Source: CAZPGL01 sp964586175
GTDB lineage: Bacteria > Actinomycetota > Acidimicrobiia > Acidimicrobiales > MedAcidi-G1
Direction of reading: 5' to 3'
NCBI GenBank assembly: GCA_964586175.1
Contig: CAZPGL010000005.1
Location: forward strand, 1-64,000
DNA: 64,000 nt
The translations under genes and the position numbers were made by a program. Within the stretch, counting starts at the first letter, position 1; each line of letters begins with the position of its first letter. The notes under the pieces were generated by a model that saw nothing but the letters and a program-made list of their open reading frames with translations, had not been told where the DNA came from and ran no database searches. Positions 39,484 to 48,462 of this stretch are shown piece after piece.

Positions 39484-40101
39484 TCAGCCGCCCACGGCGT
39501 TCCGGCGGGCATCACCCGCTGAGCGGAGCGCCCGGCGGGCCTCGGGCACGTACCCCAGACCCGACCACCAGGCGATGGCGAGACCGGGCAGACCGAACAC
39601 CCATGCGGCCACGGCGAACCACTCGTGGGCGAACGCCGTCGACTCGCCGGCCAGGAAGCACGGGAAGGCCCACAGCAGGGCGAACGTCGCCGTCTTCCCC
39701 CACCAGGTCACGTCGATTCGTCGGACCCCAAGCGCCAGCAGCAACAGCGCTCCCAACCCGATCAACCCCTCGCGCACCAGGGTGGCCACGGCGAACCAGA
39801 CCGGAACGGAACCGTCAACGATCATCGACGACACGGCGACCAGCAACAGCAGACGGTCGGCGGTGGGATCCAGGATCTTGCCAACCTCGGAAATCTGGTC
39901 GAAACGCCGGGCGATGTAGCCGTCAATCCAGTCGGTGGCCCCCAGCGCCCCGAACAGCAGGGCGGCATCGGTACGGTTGTCGGCGCCGAACAGCAACCAC
40001 ACGAACAGTGGGATGCACGCCAGCCGGATCAGGCTGATGACGTTGGGAACCGTCAGCACGCCTCCTGACCCCCCACGCCGCTCGTCGTCCTCACCGATCA
40101 C
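39484..40101 (-). CDS. pgsA: CDP-alcohol phosphatidyltransferase (PgsA type)
   Basis: A 205-residue membrane enzyme. It has the full CDP-alcohol motif (D-x2-DG-x2-AR-x8-G-x3-D-x3-D) spanning the segment from DWIDGYIAR to LDPTAD, plus about five hydrophobic helices. It most likely makes phosphatidylglycerol phosphate or a related phospholipid. The GTG at 40101 is 7 nt after TAGGCT on the minus strand (leaderless); an earlier in-frame start is less likely. It precedes gcvH by 63 nt and may open this operon. The exact alcohol acceptor cannot be read. Confidence 0.88.
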   Translation of the reverse strand: MIGEDDERRGGSGGVLTVPNVISLIRLACIPLFVWLLFGADNRTDAALLFGALGATDWIDGYIARRFDQISEVGKILDPTADRLLLLVAVSSMIVDGSVPVWFAVATLVREGLIGLGALLLLALGVRRIDVTWWGKTATFALLWAFPCFLAGESTAFAHEWFAVAAWVFGLPGLAIAWWSGLGYVPEARRALRSAGDARRNAVGG

Positions 40102-40172
40102 GGCCGACAGCCTACGATCGACGGACCCCGCACCGACCGGTGCCGGCACCTTCGCCTCGACCAGGAGTACCC

Positions 40173-40592
40173 ATGCCTTCGATCTTCACCAGGATCATGG
40201 ACGGCGAGATCCCCGGACGGCTGATCTGGAACGACGACCACTGTGTGGCCATGGTCGACATCCGGCCACTCAACCGAGGCCACGTGCTGGTGATCCCCCG
40301 CACCGAGGTCGACCGGTGGACCGATCTCGACCCCGCGACGGCCGCCCACGTCTTCGAGGTCGCTCACGCCGTCGCCCAGGCCCAGCAGGAGGTCTTCGCT
40401 CCCCTGCGGGTCGGCCTGATGATCGCCGGATTCGAGGTCCCCCACACCCACGTGCACTGTGTCCCCATCGACTCGATGTCCGACCTCGACTTCGCCCAGG
40501 CCGATACCGCCGCCGACCCTGACGACCTGGACCTGGTCGCCGACGAGATGCGCGCCGCGTTGGCCGCCGCCGGTCACGGGTCGGTCATCTGA
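40173..40592 (+). CDS. HIT-family nucleotide hydrolase
   Basis: A 139-residue HIT protein. The histidine triad HTHVHCVP lies near residue 97, and the N-terminal IFTRIMDGEIP is the family signature. HIT enzymes hydrolyse AMP or other nucleotides from phosphoramidates. The ATG has AGGAG at 7 nt. Its 3' end overlaps that of the convergent DUF2079 gene by 19 nt. Confidence 0.93.
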   Translation: MPSIFTRIMDGEIPGRLIWNDDHCVAMVDIRPLNRGHVLVIPRTEVDRWTDLDPATAAHVFEVAHAVAQAQQEVFAPLRVGLMIAGFEVPHTHVHCVPIDSMSDLDFAQADTAADPDDLDLVADEMRAALAAAGHGSVI

Positions 40593-42127
40593 GGCTGCCG
40601 CACGTAGACCCGCACCCCGTCGCGTTCGAAGCGCTCCCTGAAATCCAGCACCGCCATCGCCCCGCCGAACGCCCGGACATCGGCATGGGGCCACCCCGAG
40701 GACTCGCCGTCGAACACGACCACGTCGATCCCTTCCACCGTCGCCGGATCAGGCAGGAAGGGAGTGCCGTCATCGAGTAGGCGGATGGTCTCCCGTTCCG
40801 CCATCAGGTTGAACACCGCGGGATGGGCCAGTACCCGGTCGTAATCATCGACGAAGCCGGTGGCCAACACCCGGGCCTGGTCGACGTCGTCCCGACGCCC
40901 CCAGTCCCACGGGTCCTCGTACGGCGTCGAGGCGGCATCGCGCACGAAGAACATCATCGCCGTGAGCGCCAGGACGGCCAGGACCCGGTGATCGACCAGC
41001 ACCCGGTCGATCCCCCGGGAGCCGATGCGCATCAGGGCGTAGGTGGCGGCGATGAACACGAAGGCCAGTACGGCGACGTCCTGTTGCGGGTTGCCGAGGC
41101 CCCGCTCCGGGACGTCGGCAACCAGGTACAGGGCCAGCAGGGGCAGCACCGGGGCCACGTACCGGGGCCGGACGAGGGGCAGGAACAGCACCGGCCCGAT
41201 GAGCAACAAGACCTTCTCGAAGCTGGTGCGGTCGAACATGTCCCCGACCACGGCCACCGGATCGCTCAGCATCCCCCCGATCACCCCGAGGAACCCATCG
41301 CCGTACGCATGGAATGCGTCGAGGTGCGGGTAGTGGCCGTCGCCCAGCGTCGGCTGCACCACCAGGGCCATGGCGAGGAACCACGACGTGCCGAAGGCGA
41401 CCAGGGACCATCCGGGAACACGCCGATCCTCGGTGACCAGCACGAGGCCCAGCGCCATGACGGCGAGACCCAGGTCGGCCCGGGCCGACACCACCACCAG
41501 GGTGAGCAGGCCGACGGTCCACCACCGCTGTTTCTGGGCCTCGAGGTAGGCGGCGAAGAGCGCGGGCATCGCCAAGGCCTCGGGATGGAAGCCAGCCAGG
41601 TTCAGGTTGTGCACCGACGGATGGAGGCAGTAGGCCACGGCCAGCGCCGAGCACGCCCCGACGCGCAGGTTGGCCGACTGCCGGCCGATACGCCACAGCG
41701 GTACGACGGCCAGGGACAGCGCCACGGCCTGCACCACGAGCAGGGTCTCGGCCGTCGGGAACACGTCGGTCAGCCGGGCCACCAGCACGAAGACGAACGC
41801 CGCCTGGACGGCGAACACGTCGAGGCCCAGCTCGCTGACCACCGGGGTCATGTCCTGGTCCATGAGGTGCAGCGCCTGGAGGTGGAAGCCGAGGTGCGGA
41901 CCCGTTCCGAGGTCGCGGTACCGGGCCAGCGCCAGAAGGGTCAACACCACCCCCAGCACCAGGGCGATGGCCCACGGCAACACCCGGTCCACGGCCCGGC
42001 TCTCGAGCCGCGCCTGCCAACGCAGGATCTCCATGTCGATACGGCGCCGGGCCGTGTGGACCCGGGTGACGACGTGCTCGCCCGTCCAGTCGATGGCCCG
42101 ACCGCCGCGGGAGCGCCCGTCGCTCAC
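40574..42127 (-). CDS. DUF2079 polytopic membrane protein
   Basis: A 517-residue protein with about 10-12 hydrophobic helices and a C-terminal soluble domain of about 100 residues. The pattern (LGFHLQALHLMDQDMTP and a conserved HPEALAMP) matches DUF2079, a family related to GT-C glycosyltransferases. The GTG start overlaps the stop of the SRAP gene (GTGA). The function is unknown; a membrane sugar transferase is the best guess. Confidence 0.7.
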   Translation of the reverse strand: MSDGRSRGGRAIDWTGEHVVTRVHTARRRIDMEILRWQARLESRAVDRVLPWAIALVLGVVLTLLALARYRDLGTGPHLGFHLQALHLMDQDMTPVVSELGLDVFAVQAAFVFVLVARLTDVFPTAETLLVVQAVALSLAVVPLWRIGRQSANLRVGACSALAVAYCLHPSVHNLNLAGFHPEALAMPALFAAYLEAQKQRWWTVGLLTLVVVSARADLGLAVMALGLVLVTEDRRVPGWSLVAFGTSWFLAMALVVQPTLGDGHYPHLDAFHAYGDGFLGVIGGMLSDPVAVVGDMFDRTSFEKVLLLIGPVLFLPLVRPRYVAPVLPLLALYLVADVPERGLGNPQQDVAVLAFVFIAATYALMRIGSRGIDRVLVDHRVLAVLALTAMMFFVRDAASTPYEDPWDWGRRDDVDQARVLATGFVDDYDRVLAHPAVFNLMAERETIRLLDDGTPFLPDPATVEGIDVVVFDGESSGWPHADVRAFGGAMAVLDFRERFERDGVRVYVRQPQMTDP

Positions 42128-42846
42128 CACAGGGACTCCTGACCGGGACCGGGCAGCGCCGCACCGTCGGGCGTCACTGGATCCACCAGATCGGCTCCCT
42201 TGATCCTGGCGTTGCCGACCCGGCGGTCGACCGGATGGCGGGCCAGCGTCCCGGCCGGGGCAGGGAGAAGCATCGGCTCGATGAGGTCCCGTTCCTCGAT
42301 GTCCGGATCCAGCCACGTCGCCCAGGCATCGGGCGCCAGCACGGCCGGCATCCGATGATGGACGGCGGCGACATCGTCGCTGGCCGGCACGGTGATCACC
42401 GTGCAGCTCCGTACCGGCTGGTCATGTGGGGATGCAGGGTCGTCCCATGTCTCCCACAGGCCGGCCAGGGCCAGCGGCCGGGCGTCGGAACCGTGGATGA
42501 ACCACGGCTGCTTGGGGGTACCGGCGGCCCACTCGTAGTAGCCATCGACCGGCACGAGGCACCGTCGGCGCTTCACCGCGGCGCGAAAGGACGGCTTGAC
42601 CGCCACCGTCTCGGCCCGGGCGTTGAACGTGCGCTCCCCGAACGACGCGTCGGGTGCCCATGAGGGGACCAGGCCCCAGCGGGCCAGGCCCAGCGTGCGG
42701 TCACTCCCGGAATCCCACACGAGGGGCAGTTGCCGCGACGGGGCAAGGTTGTGGTCGGGGCCGGCGAGGGTCTCGGCGATGGCCGTCGCCCCCAGATACT
42801 CGGCGAACTCCTCCGGAGAGGATGCGATGACCACCCGGCCGCACAT
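42124..42846 (-). CDS. SRAP-family abasic-site protein (YedK/HMCES)
   Basis: A 240-residue protein that crosslinks to abasic sites in single-stranded DNA through Cys2 (MCGR). Other conserved residues are present: NARAET, the DGYYEW segment with its Glu, and the His in HHRMP. The ATG is 6 nt after TACGGT on the minus strand (42853-42858), a leaderless pattern. The DUF2079 gene overlaps its stop. No SOS box is visible at its promoter. Confidence 0.92.
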   Translation of the reverse strand: MCGRVVIASSPEEFAEYLGATAIAETLAGPDHNLAPSRQLPLVWDSGSDRTLGLARWGLVPSWAPDASFGERTFNARAETVAVKPSFRAAVKRRRCLVPVDGYYEWAAGTPKQPWFIHGSDARPLALAGLWETWDDPASPHDQPVRSCTVITVPASDDVAAVHHRMPAVLAPDAWATWLDPDIEERDLIEPMLLPAPAGTLARHPVDRRVGNARIKGADLVDPVTPDGAALPGPGQESLW

Positions 42847-42901
42847 ACGCCCACCGTACCGTCCGACGACGGACGCCTCGTCCCGCCGGGCCGGACCGCC
42901 G

Positions 42902-44158
42902 TCACTGCAGCGTGCACTGACCAGAGCCCGCCACACCCAGATCGACGGTGATTTCGTCGCCCGCAACGCCACCGAACACCGGGATCACGACGCCGGCGTC
43001 ATCGGGATCGACGGCGATCACGCCACGGAGCGACAGGGATTCCCACCCCGGCTCGGAGAACTCCACGGCCACCCGGATCGCTTCGGCCCAGCCGCCGCCG
43101 CCTTCGACGTAGGCCACCTCCCCCTGGGGGAGGTCGACAGCCAGCATCACCACCGTGTCGCCGTGACAGGTCACGGACGCCGGCCGACCGGCAAGGCCGT
43201 CCGGGCACGTCCCGTCCTCGCCGATGGCCACCACGGCGTCCAACGGTCTGAGGCGGTGGTCGACAACCGATACCCGCACACACGACGTCGTGGCCCAGCC
43301 CGTTGGACCCAGGAGCGCCACCTGGCCGCCGTGGTGGCCGAACACCGTCGCCGCCACCACACCAGGGGCGAGCGGCAGCACGCCGTCCGGCGGATCGACC
43401 TGGACCCGCGCTTCCCGCGGGCCTTCGCCGGCCGCCACGGCCACCACGGTGTCGAGGAGGGCAACCAACTCGGTGGCCGCGACCGGCAGCCCGGTGAGGG
43501 CGGGACCGCCGGCGCCGTCACCGGTGTCCGTCGCCGTCGCCGAGAACCGCAGGGCCCGGTCGGAACGGTCCAACGGCCCGTCGATCCACAACGCACGGAC
43601 ACCGAGCACCGCGCCGGCCACCACCAGCAACCCGACGGTGACGCCCACCACCCGTCGTCGGAACGCCAACTGCAGCGAACGGCCGATGGCCGCCTCGTCG
43701 CGGCGTTCGGCCCGCGAACGGGGACCGAAGGCCTCCGACGCGTCGCCACCGCTGAGCAGGGTGGCCCAGGTCTGCACCGTCTCCTCGGGGAACCGCAGGG
43801 CCAGGCGGGCGAAGGCCTCCTCCTCTTCAGGGCCGAACAGCAAAAGAAGGTCGTTCTGGCGGGCCAGCTCCACCGGGTCGGACTGATGGTCGAGCCGCCG
43901 GTCGCCGGCCAGCCGGATGAGGAACGCCCGGATCTGCCGGTCGGCTTCGGCGGTCGACCATCGGCCACCCGGTTCGACAGCAAGGCCAGTGAGCGGCGAC
44001 TCGCCCTCCTCGACCTCCCGGAAGAACGCTGAGCGACGCGACCGGAGACCCCGGGAGACCTCGGTGCCGGCTTCGGCGAGCCGCTCCTCCGGGGCGGCGG
44101 CATCGGCCGGCGGCTCAGCGATGTCCTCGGGGTCGCCCGCCGGCGTCTCGTCGCTCAC
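42902..44158 (-). CDS. Single-pass membrane protein, unknown
   Basis: A 418-residue protein I do not recognise. About 150 acidic and helical cytosolic residues (with RQIRAFLIRLAG and AFARLALRFPEETVQ) are followed by a basic segment and one transmembrane helix near residues 163-180. An extracytoplasmic domain of about 230 residues follows with few cysteines. The layout resembles anti-sigma or regulatory receptors, but no known domain is visible. The GTG at 44158 is 7 nt after TAGCCT on the minus strand; an upstream ATG at 44176 would place that element inside the gene. Confidence 0.65.
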   Translation of the reverse strand: MSDETPAGDPEDIAEPPADAAAPEERLAEAGTEVSRGLRSRRSAFFREVEEGESPLTGLAVEPGGRWSTAEADRQIRAFLIRLAGDRRLDHQSDPVELARQNDLLLLFGPEEEEAFARLALRFPEETVQTWATLLSGGDASEAFGPRSRAERRDEAAIGRSLQLAFRRRVVGVTVGLLVVAGAVLGVRALWIDGPLDRSDRALRFSATATDTGDGAGGPALTGLPVAATELVALLDTVVAVAAGEGPREARVQVDPPDGVLPLAPGVVAATVFGHHGGQVALLGPTGWATTSCVRVSVVDHRLRPLDAVVAIGEDGTCPDGLAGRPASVTCHGDTVVMLAVDLPQGEVAYVEGGGGWAEAIRVAVEFSEPGWESLSLRGVIAVDPDDAGVVIPVFGGVAGDEITVDLGVAGSGQCTLQ

Positions 44159-44243
44159 GATGAGGAGGCTACGCACATCGCGGCGATCCGGTCAGGCACC
44201 TCCGAAAGGACGGACGGCGGCGAGCGTCAGGCGCGGCGCCCGC

Positions 44244-45314
44244 TCAGGGACGGACCTCGTAGTACAGGTTCGTGGGATCATCGACCTCGAGCCGGGAGAA
44301 CCGTCCGAAGCCCGCCTCAGCGGTCATCGACCGGGCCACCTCGGGGTTGAGCCCCAACGTGCCCAGCCCCAGCGCATCATCGGCCGACATGGCCGACTGC
44401 AGGCAGGACCCCACCGAGGTGCCGTACATCATGGCCAGCATGGGGTTCTTCAGGTTGTCCGACCAGTGTGGGCTGGAGCGGATGTCCTTGATCACCCACG
44501 TCCCGTCGTCGCTGATCGCCCCCCGGATGGCCTGCATGGTCAGGTCGGGTCGCGGCATGTCGTGGAGACAGTCGAAGGTGACCACCAGGTCGGCGTCGGC
44601 GCTCGGGGGCAGCTCCTCGCCGCCCTTGGTGTGCAGCTCGACGTTGTCGCGGCCCACCAACCGCTCCGACGCCATCTCGATGGCCCGCTCCGAGGGGTCG
44701 TAGCCCACGAACCTCGAGGCCGGAAAGGCGTCGGCCAGCATCTCGATCACGAGACCACCACCACAGCCCACGTCGATCACCGTGCCGCCGGCAGCGAGCT
44801 TGTCGGCCACCCCGTCGAGGCCCGGGATGACCACCGGCAACAGGAGCGCCCGGGTCATCGGCCCCAGCATGCCCTCGACATGTTGTGCCGAATCCTCGCC
44901 GAGACCGTCATAGTCGAGGCCCCGTCCGGTGGTGAATGACTCGGCGATACCGTCGACGACGGCGGCGGGACGCAGCACGGCGAACGCCCCGGCGGCGAAC
45001 GAGCGGGAGCCGGATCGGGCCAGCACCTCGGCTGCCTCGGCCTCGAGCTCAAAGACCTCACCATCGTCGCTGACCAGGAGGCGGGCCGCCGCCTGGCCTC
45101 GGAGCCATTCGAGCAGCCACCGCTCGTGGTAGCCCGTCGCGGCCGCCAGTTCCGACGCCGTGACCGGCCCCGCGCCGTCGAGCGCCTCGTACAGGCCGAG
45201 GCGGTGGCCGAGGTGGATCATCAACGAGACCACCTCGCCCTGCTTGAAGCCCCAGGTGGCGAGGGTGTACCGCCCCAGCCGGTCGGGATCGAGGTCGCGG
45301 TCAGTTGTCATCAT
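44244..45314 (-). CDS. SAM-dependent methyltransferase with N-terminal winged helix
   Basis: A 356-residue protein. An N-terminal winged-helix dimerisation region (VTASELAAATGYHERWLLEWL) is followed by a class I SAM-binding domain with VIDVGCGGGLV and VTFDCLHDM. This layout is that of O-methyltransferases such as those on phenols or polyketides. It overlaps the Rieske gene by 14 nt. Two adjacent ATG codons (45314 and 45311) are possible starts. The substrate is unknown. Confidence 0.8.
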   Translation of the reverse strand: MMTTDRDLDPDRLGRYTLATWGFKQGEVVSLMIHLGHRLGLYEALDGAGPVTASELAAATGYHERWLLEWLRGQAAARLLVSDDGEVFELEAEAAEVLARSGSRSFAAGAFAVLRPAAVVDGIAESFTTGRGLDYDGLGEDSAQHVEGMLGPMTRALLLPVVIPGLDGVADKLAAGGTVIDVGCGGGLVIEMLADAFPASRFVGYDPSERAIEMASERLVGRDNVELHTKGGEELPPSADADLVVTFDCLHDMPRPDLTMQAIRGAISDDGTWVIKDIRSSPHWSDNLKNPMLAMMYGTSVGSCLQSAMSADDALGLGTLGLNPEVARSMTAEAGFGRFSRLEVDDPTNLYYEVRP

Positions 45315-45660
45315 CGCTCCGGATCCAGATAGCTCCGCCGTCCTCGCGGCACGGATACACCACGATGTCACCCTTGCGGTCACGACGACCAGCCATGTTG
45401 GCCTTCCATCCCGCCCCGTCGACGGCGAACCGCCACAGGTGGGTGAGGCAGACGAGCTCCTCGCCGTCGACCACCCCCTCGCCGGCCAGGTGCGACCACT
45501 GATGGGGGCAGCGGGCCTCCATGACGCATGGCGTCCCGTCAGCGGTGCGCCACACCACGAGGTCCTCGCCGATCGACGGGTCCTGATCGGCCTCCACGAC
45601 CGCCCCGGGGGCCAGGTCGGCCGAGGCCACCCGGATCCAGCCGTCGCCGGGGCCGGCCAC
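45301..45660 (-). CDS. Rieske-type [2Fe-2S] protein
   Basis: A 119-residue ferredoxin. The cluster ligands are CPH (first Cys and His) and CLTH (second Cys and His), with 15 residues between the motifs, and the following LWRF is typical. It may pass electrons to an oxygenase. The GTG start is 4 nt after the ftsX stop, so it extends the ftsE-ftsX operon. No oxygenase partner is adjacent. Confidence 0.85.
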   Translation of the reverse strand: MAGPGDGWIRVASADLAPGAVVEADQDPSIGEDLVVWRTADGTPCVMEARCPHQWSHLAGEGVVDGEELVCLTHLWRFAVDGAGWKANMAGRRDRKGDIVVYPCREDGGAIWIRSDDDN

Positions 45661-45664
45661 GGGG

Positions 45665-46558
45665 TCAGACGTCCAGGTACCGGGTCACGGCGATGGCCGA
45701 ACCGACCATCCCGACCACCCCACCGATCAGCAGCAGCCAGATGCTGGTGTCCCAGACGAAACCGTCGGGCACGGCGAACCCGCGGAACAACGGCACGGCA
45801 TCCGACTCCTGGAAGAAGGCCAGCACCTCGTTGTCGACCACGAACAAGGCCGGAATGGCCAGGGCCGCGCCGATCAGGCCGTGGATGGTCCCTTCCAGCA
45901 TGAACGGGATCCGGATGAACCAGTTGGTCGCCCCCACCAGCTTCATGACTTCGATCTCCTGGCGGCGGGCTCCGATGGCGGTGAACACGGTGTTCAAGAT
46001 GAGTAGCGCCGACACCCCCACCAGCACCACGGCGGCGACCAGCAGGGCCTGGCTCACCCGGGTCGAGAAGTCGTCGATCTGACGGATGGCCTCGGTGGCC
46101 GTCGCCACCTCCTTGACGCCGGGCTGGGCCGAGAACTGGCGGGCCAACTCGGTCACGTTGTCCGCCGACGGATCGGTGGGGACGATGCGGTAGGACGGTG
46201 GCATCACGTCGGCGGTGACGCTTTCGACCAGGTCCGGCTTGTCGGCGAACAGGGTCCGGAACTCGTCGTAGGCCGCCTCCTTGTCGACGTAGATGTAGTC
46301 GTCGATCACCGGGCTGTTGTCGAGCACGTCCCTGATGGCCTCGTCCTGGTCGGCGGCCGCATCGGGGTTCATGAACACGATGAACTCGACGCCCTCCTGG
46401 AACTGGGCCGTGGCCCGCTCGGCGCCCTCCCGGACCAGCAGAGAGGCCCCCACCAGCGCCAGCGAGATGGCCACCGTGAGGATGGCGGCCAGGGTCAGGC
46501 TGAGGTTGCGCCAGATGCTGGAGATGGTCTCCCGGAGGTAGTACCAGATGCGATACAC
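45665..46558 (-). CDS. ftsX: Cell division protein FtsX
   Basis: A 297-residue ABC-like membrane protein with one N-terminal helix, a large extracytoplasmic domain and three C-terminal helices. ARRQEIEVMKLVGATNWFIRIPF, a segment spanning a coupling loop, is typical of FtsX (given here as key residues ARRQEIEVMK and GATNWF). With FtsE it activates peptidoglycan hydrolases at the septum. GTG start 16 nt after the ftsE stop. In most bacteria smpB follows; here Rieske and methyltransferase genes do. Confidence 0.95.
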   Translation of the reverse strand: MYRIWYYLRETISSIWRNLSLTLAAILTVAISLALVGASLLVREGAERATAQFQEGVEFIVFMNPDAAADQDEAIRDVLDNSPVIDDYIYVDKEAAYDEFRTLFADKPDLVESVTADVMPPSYRIVPTDPSADNVTELARQFSAQPGVKEVATATEAIRQIDDFSTRVSQALLVAAVVLVGVSALLILNTVFTAIGARRQEIEVMKLVGATNWFIRIPFMLEGTIHGLIGAALAIPALFVVDNEVLAFFQESDAVPLFRGFAVPDGFVWDTSIWLLLIGGVVGMVGSAIAVTRYLDV

Positions 46559-46574
46559 GGCGCTCAGCAGCCGA

Positions 46575-47252
46575 TCACTCGTAGACGCCGCGTGACTCGT
46601 CGCGCACGATCACACCTCGGTCCAACTCGATCACCCGGCGACGCATGGTGTCGACGATCCCCCGGTCGTGGGTGGCCATGACCACCGTCGTGCCGGTGCG
46701 GTTGATGCGGTCCAACAGGCGCATGATGCCCACCGAGGTGGACGGGTCGAGGTTACCGGTCGGCTCGTCGGCCAGCAGGATCAGCGGGCGGTTGACGAAC
46801 GCCCGGGCGATCGACACCCGCTGCTGCTCCCCACCGGACAACTCGTCGGGGAACCGGTCGGCCTTCAGGCTGAGACCGACCAGTTCGAGAATGGCCGGCA
46901 CCTGCTTCTTGATGACGGGTCGTGGACGGCCGATCACCTCGAGGGCGAAGGCCACGTTCTCGGCCACCGTCTTCTTCGGCAGCAGCTTGTAGTCCTGGAA
47001 GATGTAGCCGATGTTGCGGCGGAGGTAGGGCACCTTCCAGGAGTGCATGGCACCCAGGTCCTTGCCGGCGACCATGATGCGGCCGGCGTCGGCGACCTCC
47101 TCGCGGTTCAACAGGCGGATGAACGTCGACTTGCCAGACCCGGACTGGCCGACGAGGAACACGAACTCGCCCCGCTGGATCTCGGCCGACGCGTCGCGCA
47201 GGGCGGTGACGTTGCCCTTGAACACCTTGGTGACACCTTCAAGGCGGATCAT
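46575..47252 (-). CDS. ftsE: Cell division ATP-binding protein FtsE
   Basis: A 225-residue ABC ATPase. Walker A GQSGSGKST, signature LSGGEQQR and Walker B LLADEPTGNLD are all intact. A Q-loop in YIFQDYKLLPK is typical of FtsE. With FtsX it transmits ATP hydrolysis to septal cell-wall hydrolases. It lies downstream of prfB with a 91-nt gap. Confidence 0.96.
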   Translation of the reverse strand: MIRLEGVTKVFKGNVTALRDASAEIQRGEFVFLVGQSGSGKSTFIRLLNREEVADAGRIMVAGKDLGAMHSWKVPYLRRNIGYIFQDYKLLPKKTVAENVAFALEVIGRPRPVIKKQVPAILELVGLSLKADRFPDELSGGEQQRVSIARAFVNRPLILLADEPTGNLDPSTSVGIMRLLDRINRTGTTVVMATHDRGIVDTMRRRVIELDRGVIVRDESRGVYE

Positions 47253-47343
47253 GCGGAGCCGCAACCGACGTCGAGAGGGGCCACATCGCGCACGTCGGGC
47301 ACGGTACCAGAGCCCTCCGGCCGGACCGTGGCGCGTCGCCCCA

Positions 47344-48447
47344 TCACCCGGTGGCCCGCACCCATCGCAGGTACGACTCCATGAACCCGTCCAGCGCACC
47401 GTCGAGCACACCCTCGACGTCGCCGACCTCGTGCTCGGTGCGCAGGTCCTTGACCATCTGGTACGGCTGCAGGACGTACGAGCGGATCTGGCTGCCGAAG
47501 TCGACGTTGCGCTGTTCCCCGCCGATGGCCGCCAGCTCCTCGTCACGCTTCTGGCGTTCCAGGTCGAGCAGCTTGGCGGCCAGCATCTGCATCGCCCGGT
47601 CCTTGTTCTGGTGCTGGCTGCGCTCGTTCTGACACGACGTCACCAGGCCGGTGGGCAGGTGGGTGATGCGGACCGCCGAATCCGTGACGTTCACGTGCTG
47701 CCCGCCGGCCCCCGACGACCGGTAGGTGTCGATCCGCAGGTCGGACTCGTCGATGTCCACCTCGTCGACCATCTCGTCGAGGAACGGCACGACCTGAAAC
47801 GAGGCGAACGCCGTCTGACGCTTGGCCTCCTTGTTGAACGGGGAGATCCGCACCAGACGGTGGACCCCCCGCTCCCCCTGGAGGAGCCCGAAGGCGTGCC
47901 GGCCGCGGACGATGAATTCGGCCGACGAGATCCCCGCCTCGGTGCCTTCGGACACCGCATCGACCTCGACGCTGAACCCCCGGCGCTCCGCCCAGCGGGA
48001 GTACATCCGGACCAACATCTCCGCCCAGTCCTGGGCATCGGTGCCGCCGGCCCCCGACTGCACGTGGCACACTGCGTCGCTCTCGTCGTACTGGCCGGAG
48101 AACAGCGACCGCAGCTCCAGCTCGTCGAACGTCGCGCTGAGTCCGGCCAACGCGTCGGCGATCTCGCCGTCGAGGGAGGCGTCGTCCTCCTCGGCGGCCA
48201 TGAGGGCCAGCGTCTCGGCGTCCTCGATGCGGGCTGCCAGCGAACCGTGGAGGTCCAGATCCTCGACCACCCCCGCCAGATCCTTCTGCACCTGGCGGCC
48301 ACGGTCCTGGTCGTTCCAGAGGTCGGGGTCGGCCATCTCGGCCTCGAGGGCCGATCGCCGCTGCCGCTGCTCGTCGATGCGCAGATAGCGCGTCGCCTCG
48401 TCCAGGCGGGCAGCCAGCGCGTTCAGTTCGTCGGTGAAGTCCTGCAT
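47344..48447 (-). CDS. prfB: Peptide chain release factor 2
   Basis: A 367-residue release factor. The codon-recognition tripeptide SPF and the catalytic GAGGQHVN are present, so it reads UGA and UAA. There is no in-frame UGA near the start and no shifty sequence, so this prfB lacks the programmed +1 frameshift seen in many bacteria, as in other actinobacteria. It starts 15 nt after the secA stop. Confidence 0.96.
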   Translation of the reverse strand: MQDFTDELNALAARLDEATRYLRIDEQRQRRSALEAEMADPDLWNDQDRGRQVQKDLAGVVEDLDLHGSLAARIEDAETLALMAAEEDDASLDGEIADALAGLSATFDELELRSLFSGQYDESDAVCHVQSGAGGTDAQDWAEMLVRMYSRWAERRGFSVEVDAVSEGTEAGISSAEFIVRGRHAFGLLQGERGVHRLVRISPFNKEAKRQTAFASFQVVPFLDEMVDEVDIDESDLRIDTYRSSGAGGQHVNVTDSAVRITHLPTGLVTSCQNERSQHQNKDRAMQMLAAKLLDLERQKRDEELAAIGGEQRNVDFGSQIRSYVLQPYQMVKDLRTEHEVGDVEGVLDGALDGFMESYLRWVRATG

Positions 48448-48462
48448 GGTCGAGCGACCCGG

